Source of the DNA: DASRBA01 sp036559665
GTDB taxonomy: Bacteria; Myxococcota; Myxococcia; Myxococcales; Myxococcaceae
NCBI GenBank assembly: GCA_036559665.1
Contig: DATBSS010000539.1
Span: 1-10,202 of the forward strand
Length of the DNA stretch: 10,202 bases
Direction of reading: 5' to 3'
Shown piece after piece: positions 6,813-10,202 of this stretch (positions within the stretch are counted from its first letter, which is position 1; the number at the start of each line of letters is the position of its first letter). Below the pieces are notes generated by a model. That model had not been told where the DNA came from. It saw only the letters and a program-made list of their open reading frames with translations, and made no database searches. The position numbers and the translations under genes were made by a program.

Positions 6813-8558
6813 GTGGCGACCGTCGCCGTCCTCCCCGAGGAGTTGGTCAACAAGATCGCCGCGGGCGAGGTGGTGGAGCGGCCCGCGTCGGTGGTGAAGG
6901 AGCTGTGCGAGAACGCGCTCGACGCCGGCGCGCGGGCCATCCGGGTGCGGCTGCAAGGGGGCGGATCGCGTCGGATCGAGGTGGCGGACGACGGCGGCGG
7001 GATGTCGCGGACGGACGCCGCCGCGGCGCTCCAGCGCCACGCCACCAGCAAGCTGCGCTCCGTGGAGGATCTGTTCGAGATCCGGACCATGGGGTTCCGG
7101 GGCGAGGCGCTGCCGGCGATCGCCGCGGTGTCGCGCTTCCAGATCACCACCTCGGAGCCGGGGGCGCTGGAGGGCACCCGGATCGCCGTGGAAGGGGGAG
7201 GGCCGCCGCAGATCGGCGCGGCGCCGCCCATCGGCGGGACCACGGTGCTGGTGGAGGACCTGTTCTTCAACGTCCCCGCGCGGCGGAAGTTCCTCAAGCG
7301 CGAGGAGACGGAGACCCGCCAGTGCCTGGAGGCGGCGCTGAGGCTGTGCCTGGCGCACCCGGAGGTCGCCTTCTGGGTGGAGCACGAGGGCCGCGCGCTG
7401 CTCTCCGCGCCCGCTTCGCCGGACGACCTGGGCGACCGCATCGTCGCCGCGCTGGGCCGGGAGGTGGTGGGCCGGCTGCTCCCGGTGGAGGAGCGCCGCC
7501 TGGGCCTGACCGTGCGCGGCTTCATCGCCTCGCCGGAGCTGAGCCAGAGCTCCGCCCGAGCGGTCTACACGTTCGTCAACCAGCGCTACGTGCGCGACCG
7601 CGGGCTCAACCACGCGCTCCAGCGGTCGCTGGCGGACGCGCTTCCGCCCGGGCGGCACCCGCTGGCGGTGCTCTCCATCGAGTTGGACCCGCGCCAGGTG
7701 GACGTGAACGTGCACCCGCAGAAGATCGAGGTGCGGTTCGCGGATCCGCTCTCGGTCCAGGAGGCGCTGGCCAGCGGCATCCTGCGCGCGCTGCGGGGGC
7801 CGGGTGCGCCGGGACAGTCGACGCCTTCCAACCCGCTGGCGCCCACGCCCGACTACGCCAGCGCGGTGGATCGGTTCCTGGCGCGCGCGCAGGGGGCGAT
7901 GCTGGCGGACTGGAGCCCCCCGCCCGGCGAGGCCCCTTCGTTCGGGCAGGCGCGGCCCGACCTCAATGCGGCGCCGCCGCCGGGGTTCTACGGGCGGCTG
8001 CGCGTGCTGGGGACGCTGGGCGGGCGGTTCTGGGTGTGCGAGGGCGGCGGGGGCAGCCTGGTGGTGCTGGACCCCCACGCCGCTCGCGAGCGCGCGCACC
8101 TCTCGCGCTTCGCGCGCGCCTTGGAGGACGAGGGATCGGTGGCGGAGGGGTCGCTCTTCAGCGCGCAGGTCGCGGTGCGGAAGGAGATCGCGGCGCGCGT
8201 GCTGGCGCACGAGGAGGTGCTGGGCCGGCTGGGGCTGGCGGTGGAGCCCTTCGGCGAGGGGACGGTGGCGGTGCGAGCGCTGCCCCCGGGCCTGGAGCGG
8301 GCCGACCTGGCGGAACTGCTGGAGGCGCTGGCGCCCGCGCTGCCGGCGCCGGCTTCGGCCCCCACGCTCTCCGCCTACGGCGCCACCCTGCGCGCGCTGG
8401 CGTGCCGCGCCGCCGCGGTGCCGGAGTCCTCCCTGGAGACAGAGCGGCGGGCGCTGTTCGACGAGCTGGATGGAGCGGACTTCGACGTGCCCGCGGAGCA
8501 CTCGACCATCGTGGTGCTCGATGTCCCGTTGCTGGAGCTGGATCGGAAGGCGCGGTGA
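6813..8558 (+). CDS. mutL: DNA mismatch repair protein MutL
   Basis: Protein of 581 residues. The GHKL ATPase domain is complete: KIAAGEVVERPASVVKELCENALDAGA with catalytic E30 and Mg-binding N34, DDGGGM (59-64), RHATSK (75-80), GFRGEALPAIAAVS (94-107) and GTTVLVEDLFFNVPARRKFLK (142-162). The second N-terminal domain ends with VDVNVHPQKIEVRF (297-309). A short Pro/Ala-rich linker (about 328-390) leads to the C-terminal dimerisation domain. Its endonuclease motif reads DPHAARERAHLS (420-431) where DQHAxxExxxxE is expected, the clamp motif region reads GSLFSA (446-451), and the C-terminal CPHGRP site reads VPAEHS. The C-terminal nuclease is therefore doubtful. GTG 6813 is the start, since the conserved N-terminal motif begins a few residues later. 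No well-placed Shine-Dalgarno sequence is seen (GGGGA lies only three nt away). It is divergent from the SDR gene across 63 bp. Confidence 0.96.
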   Translation: MATVAVLPEELVNKIAAGEVVERPASVVKELCENALDAGARAIRVRLQGGGSRRIEVADDGGGMSRTDAAAALQRHATSKLRSVEDLFEIRTMGFRGEALPAIAAVSRFQITTSEPGALEGTRIAVEGGGPPQIGAAPPIGGTTVLVEDLFFNVPARRKFLKREETETRQCLEAALRLCLAHPEVAFWVEHEGRALLSAPASPDDLGDRIVAALGREVVGRLLPVEERRLGLTVRGFIASPELSQSSARAVYTFVNQRYVRDRGLNHALQRSLADALPPGRHPLAVLSIELDPRQVDVNVHPQKIEVRFADPLSVQEALASGILRALRGPGAPGQSTPSNPLAPTPDYASAVDRFLARAQGAMLADWSPPPGEAPSFGQARPDLNAAPPPGFYGRLRVLGTLGGRFWVCEGGGGSLVVLDPHAARERAHLSRFARALEDEGSVAEGSLFSAQVAVRKEIAARVLAHEEVLGRLGLAVEPFGEGTVAVRALPPGLERADLAELLEALAPALPAPASAPTLSAYGATLRALACRAAAVPESSLETERRALFDELDGADFDVPAEHSTIVVLDVPLLELDRKAR

Positions 8559-8599
8559 CCGAGCCGTGACAGGTCGGTGACGCGGCGCATCTACGATGC

Positions 8600-9268
8600 A
8601 TGCCCCTCATGCCTGAGTCGATCGCCGCGCGGATGGAGAGGCCGCTCTACCGCGGGGTCAGCCACTTGTACGGCTTCTTCGTCGTCCTGGGGGCCGTGCC
8701 GGTGCTGGTGGCGTTCGCGCCCAGCTTCCGGGCCTCGGTGGCGGCGTCGGTGTACGGGGCCGGCTTGCTGGCGATGTTCGGCTGCAGTGCGCTCTTCCAC
8801 CGGACCCGGCTCTCGCCGCGGGCGACGAAGTGGTTGGAGCGGCTGGATCACTCGGCGATCTACCTGTGCATCGCCGGCAGCTACACCCCGTTCTGCCTGC
8901 TGCTGCGCGGCGCGAGCGGGCCGCTGCTGCTGTCGGTGGTCTGGGCCGGTGCGGGGATGGGCGTCCTGCGCGCGCTCTTCTGGGTGGACGCGCCACACTG
9001 GCTGTCGGTGGTGCTGTACCTAATGGTCGGCTGGGCGCTCCTCCCGTTCGTCCCTCAAGCGTGGAACGAGCTGGGTCCGTTGAGCCTGCTGCTCCTGCTG
9101 GTGGGCGGCGTGTTCTACAGCGGGGGCGCGGTGGTGTTCGCGGCCAAGCGCCCGGACCCGTCGCCCTCGGTGTTCGGCTACCACGAGGTGTTCCACGCCG
9201 CCGTGGTGGTGGCGAGCGCCTGTCATTTCATCGCCGTCGTGGTGGCGGTGAAGCAGCTCGGGAGCTGA
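8600..9268 (+). CDS. Haemolysin III / PAQR-family integral membrane protein
   Basis: Protein of 222 residues with about seven hydrophobic segments. Family motifs are in order: RGVSHLYG (18-25), CSALFHR (62-68, H67), LDHSAIYLCIAGSYTPF (82-98), GGVFYSGGAVVFA (169-181) and GYHEVFHAAVV (193-203, H195 and H199), plus H209. In PAQR/Hly-III proteins H67, H195 and H199 bind a metal, suggesting a membrane hydrolase-like site; bacterial members were first named for haemolysis when overproduced, and the true substrate is uncertain. The gene starts 41 bp after mutL on the same strand, but a -10-like TACGAT (8592-8597, with GTGACA at 8566-8571, 20 bp spacer) could provide its own promoter. In that case translation would begin at ATG 8609 and not 8600, giving 219 residues. 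No Shine-Dalgarno sequence supports either. Confidence 0.92.
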   Translation: MPLMPESIAARMERPLYRGVSHLYGFFVVLGAVPVLVAFAPSFRASVAASVYGAGLLAMFGCSALFHRTRLSPRATKWLERLDHSAIYLCIAGSYTPFCLLLRGASGPLLLSVVWAGAGMGVLRALFWVDAPHWLSVVLYLMVGWALLPFVPQAWNELGPLSLLLLLVGGVFYSGGAVVFAAKRPDPSPSVFGYHEVFHAAVVVASACHFIAVVVAVKQLGS

Positions 9269-9307
9269 AGGCCCCGTGCAGCGCTGCTGATGCCGCGGCC
9301 CGGAAAA

Positions 9308-9335
9308 TTGACCCGCGATCGTTGACTGCTACCGT
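9308..9335 (+). promoter_or_regulatory. Candidate sigma-70 promoter of the small-protein/coiled-coil unit
   Basis: TTGACC (9308-9313, 5 of 6 to the -35 consensus) is followed after 16 bp by TACCGT (9330-9335), which is preceded by TGC to give an extended -10. A start near 9342 would leave a leader of about 40 nt before the ATG at 9381. A second TTGACT lies at 9322-9327 but has no good -10 partner. The 112-bp gap 9269-9380 is relatively AT-rich for this window and contains no ORF. Confidence 0.4.
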
Positions 9336-9363
9336 CGAGTACAGGGATGTAGCTCCCCTTTTC

Positions 9364-9374
9364 AGAGGAGAGGG
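9364..9374 (+). promoter_or_regulatory. Shine-Dalgarno sequence of the 50-residue gene
   Basis: The purine run AGAGGAGAGGG ends six nucleotides before ATG 9381 and contains AGGAG and AGAGG at usable spacing. It is the main evidence that this short ORF is translated. Confidence 0.65.
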
Positions 9375-9380
9375 CTGCTC

Positions 9381-9533
9381 ATGCAAGGCGTCATCACCCT
9401 GCGCGACGTGGTTGCCCACGCGCCCACCATCGTGCGCGAGTTCGGGTCGAAGTGCCTGCTGCGCTGCCTCGTCGTGGCCTGCACCCGCCAGAAGACCACC
9501 TTCCTCGAGGTCGCGTTCCGGAGCATCCAATGA
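9381..9533 (+). CDS. Small conserved-looking protein, 50 residues, unknown function
   Basis: A short ORF from ATG 9381 to TGA 9533. It has a strong Shine-Dalgarno sequence, high G/C third positions throughout, and an ATGA overlap with the next gene, all typical of a real gene. The protein is basic, with an N-terminal MQGVITLRDVVAHAPT stretch, a central hydrophobic/cysteine-rich part (C25, C29, C34 in KCLLRCLVVACTR) and a C-terminal TTFLEVAFRSIQ. There is no signal peptide. The three cysteines could bind a metal or sit in a hydrophobic helix. I do not recognise the family and give no function. It is translationally coupled to the coiled-coil gene, so the two products may act together. Being so short, it is likely to be skipped by many gene callers. 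Confidence 0.68.
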   Translation: MQGVITLRDVVAHAPTIVREFGSKCLLRCLVVACTRQKTTFLEVAFRSIQ

Positions 9534-9958
9534 CCGCAGCCGCCGGCCAGAACCCGCTGTTCGCCCCGTCCACGCCCGCCGTTCCCCAGCCCCGCCTCAG
9601 CCTGGTCCCCGAGGGCTACGCCCAGAAGGCGATGGCGTCCCTGATGCAGCTCCACACCGAGCTGATGGACGAGAAGGAGAAGCGGGTGGAGCTGCACCGC
9701 CGGCTCATGGAGAAGGAGCAGGCGCTGGCGGAGCTGAAGATGTACGTGAAGTTGCTGGAGGAGAAGGTGGAGCAGCGGCCGCCGGCCCGCCTGCGCACCC
9801 GCCCGGTGCCTCCGCCTCCGCCCGCCGCCGCCGCTGCGGCCGCCTCGGGTCCGCGGCTCAAGGCGGTCCCGCGGCCTCCCCCGGCCCCCGCTCGGGAGGC
9901 CCCCGTCCAGGGGCCCGCCGCGCCGCCCCCGATGTCGGACGGCTGGCGTTCGTGGTGA
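9530..9958 (+). CDS. Coiled-coil protein with Pro/Ala-rich C-terminal region, unknown function
   Basis: Protein of 142 residues. Residues 1-28 are disordered and Pro/Ala-rich. Residues 32-82 form a charged helix with heptad character (LMQLHTELMDEKEKRVELHR and on to LKMYVKLLEEKVEQ), a likely coiled-coil dimer. Residues 84-134 are rich in proline and alanine, with a PPPPP run and an eight-alanine run, and the tail ends SDGWRSW. ATG 9530 overlaps the TGA of the 50-residue gene (ATGA) and has GGAG six nucleotides upstream. A longer in-frame reading from 9452 exists, but that part lies inside the small gene read out of frame, so it was not used. The architecture suggests a scaffold or adaptor rather than an enzyme. 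The family is not recognised. Confidence 0.78.
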   Translation: MTAAAGQNPLFAPSTPAVPQPRLSLVPEGYAQKAMASLMQLHTELMDEKEKRVELHRRLMEKEQALAELKMYVKLLEEKVEQRPPARLRTRPVPPPPPAAAAAAASGPRLKAVPRPPPAPAREAPVQGPAAPPPMSDGWRSW

Positions 9959-9961
9959 ACG

Positions 9962-9991
9962 AGCGCTTCCCCGCCGGCCCGCTGAAGCGCT
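9962..9991 (+). terminator. Inverted repeat after the coiled-coil gene, possible terminator
   Basis: Perfect 8-bp arms AGCGCTTC (9962-9969) and GAAGCGCT (9984-9991) flank a 14-nt GC-rich loop, starting four bases after the TGA at 9958. There is no T-run after it, so if it terminates transcription it would do so as a GC-rich hairpin or with Rho, or it may protect the 3' end. Confidence 0.45.
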
Positions 9992-9998
9992 AGATCCA

Positions 9999-10022
9999 CG
10001 CCGCGGATGGAAATCCGTGGTG
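9999..10022 (+). other. Hairpin with ten-pair stem and GGAA tetraloop
   Basis: The core arms CCGCGGAT (10001-10008) and ATCCGTGG (10013-10020) pair around GGAA (10009-10012), a GNRA-type loop. The stem extends by G10000·U10021 and C9999-G10022. It contains two G·U pairs, which hold only in the rightward transcript, favouring an RNA made from the + strand. It may be part of the 3' end of the upstream unit or of the leader of the next gene. The remaining gap, 10023-10128, shows no ORF with proper codon use and no other structure that I can support. Confidence 0.45.
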
Positions 10023-10128
10023 GTCCCGGAGGTGTTTGCGCCTGTCGAACGCCTCATGCGCGCTTCGGAGCCACGCACTGATGATCGACGAGCGGGAGAT
10101 CCTCTCGGGACACACCAGGAAACTATCC

Positions 10129-10202
10129 ATGCCCCAGGAGAAGAACGAGGTGGAGAAGGAGCTCGGTGAGATCCGCAAGGAGGTCATCGAGTCCCGGAAC
10201 CT
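10129..10202 (+). CDS. Start of a charged, probably helical protein, 3' end outside window
   Basis: Twenty-four codons are visible from ATG 10129, opening MPQEKNEVEKELGEIRKEVI, a highly charged sequence likely to be helical or coiled-coil. An AGGA (10117-10120) lies eight nucleotides upstream. An in-frame ATG at 10081 would add 16 residues, but its codons include GGA, AAA and CTA, which are rare here, and it lacks a good Shine-Dalgarno sequence, so 10129 is preferred. Too little is present to name a family. Confidence 0.6.
   Translation, partial: MPQEKNEVEKELGEIRKEVIESRN

Noticed and set aside
9278..9287. Palindrome GCAGCGCTGC after the haemolysin-III gene as terminator or operator
   Set aside because: Ten bases, no loop or T-run, and such palindromes are common by chance at this GC content.
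9351..9376. Hairpin between AGCTC and GGGCT that could hide the Shine-Dalgarno sequence of the small gene
   Set aside because: Only about five outer pairs hold, followed by mismatches and several G·U pairs; too weak to call.
9452..9529. Longer coiled-coil protein from ATG 9452
   Set aside because: It would lie wholly inside the 50-residue gene in another frame; ATG 9530 has its own GGAG and makes the common ATGA overlap.

Overview
The window is about 10.2 kb of very GC-rich DNA with strong G/C third-position bias. The gene content (receiver–PATAN–receiver regulator, FHA–GGDEF cyclase, PilZ protein, DUF721 protein, MutL, haemolysin-III family membrane protein) suggests a deltaproteobacterium of the Myxococcota, possibly near Anaeromyxobacter. 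That assignment is inference from gene content and composition. No rRNA, tRNA, transposon, CRISPR array or prophage gene was seen; the region looks chromosomal and housekeeping/signalling in nature.

Layout. Bases 1-2786 are a leftward operon, read in order as a DUF721 (DciA-like) protein, a secreted CAP-family protein and a two-receiver response regulator cut by the window edge. Bases 2805-4486 run rightward: an FHA–GGDEF diguanylate cyclase, then a tail-anchored PilZ protein, a plausible local c-di-GMP enzyme/effector pair. Bases 4496-6749 run leftward: an atypical SDR protein, then a lysophospholipid-acyltransferase-like protein with a long low-complexity N-terminus, one base apart. Bases 6813-9268 run rightward: MutL, then a haemolysin-III/PAQR-type membrane protein. 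Bases 9381-9958 hold a two-gene unit, a 50-residue protein and a coiled-coil protein overlapping by ATGA, preceded by a promoter-like sequence and followed by two hairpins. A further rightward gene starts near 10129 and leaves the window.

Points of interest. (1) Several genes that begin transcription units lack a Shine-Dalgarno sequence and carry a -10-like hexamer 5-10 nt before the start codon, suggesting leaderless mRNAs; the clearest case is a back-to-back pair in the 2.78 kb divergent region. (2) MutL keeps the N-terminal ATPase but has eroded endonuclease and clamp-binding motifs. (3) The CAP protein appears to hold three CAP-like units, only the middle one with canonical histidines. 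(4) The 50-residue gene at 9381 is easily missed. (5) A ten-pair hairpin with a GGAA tetraloop lies just downstream of that unit. None of these amounts to proof of a new system; the small two-gene unit with its structured 3' end and the leaderless divergent promoters are the least explained parts.
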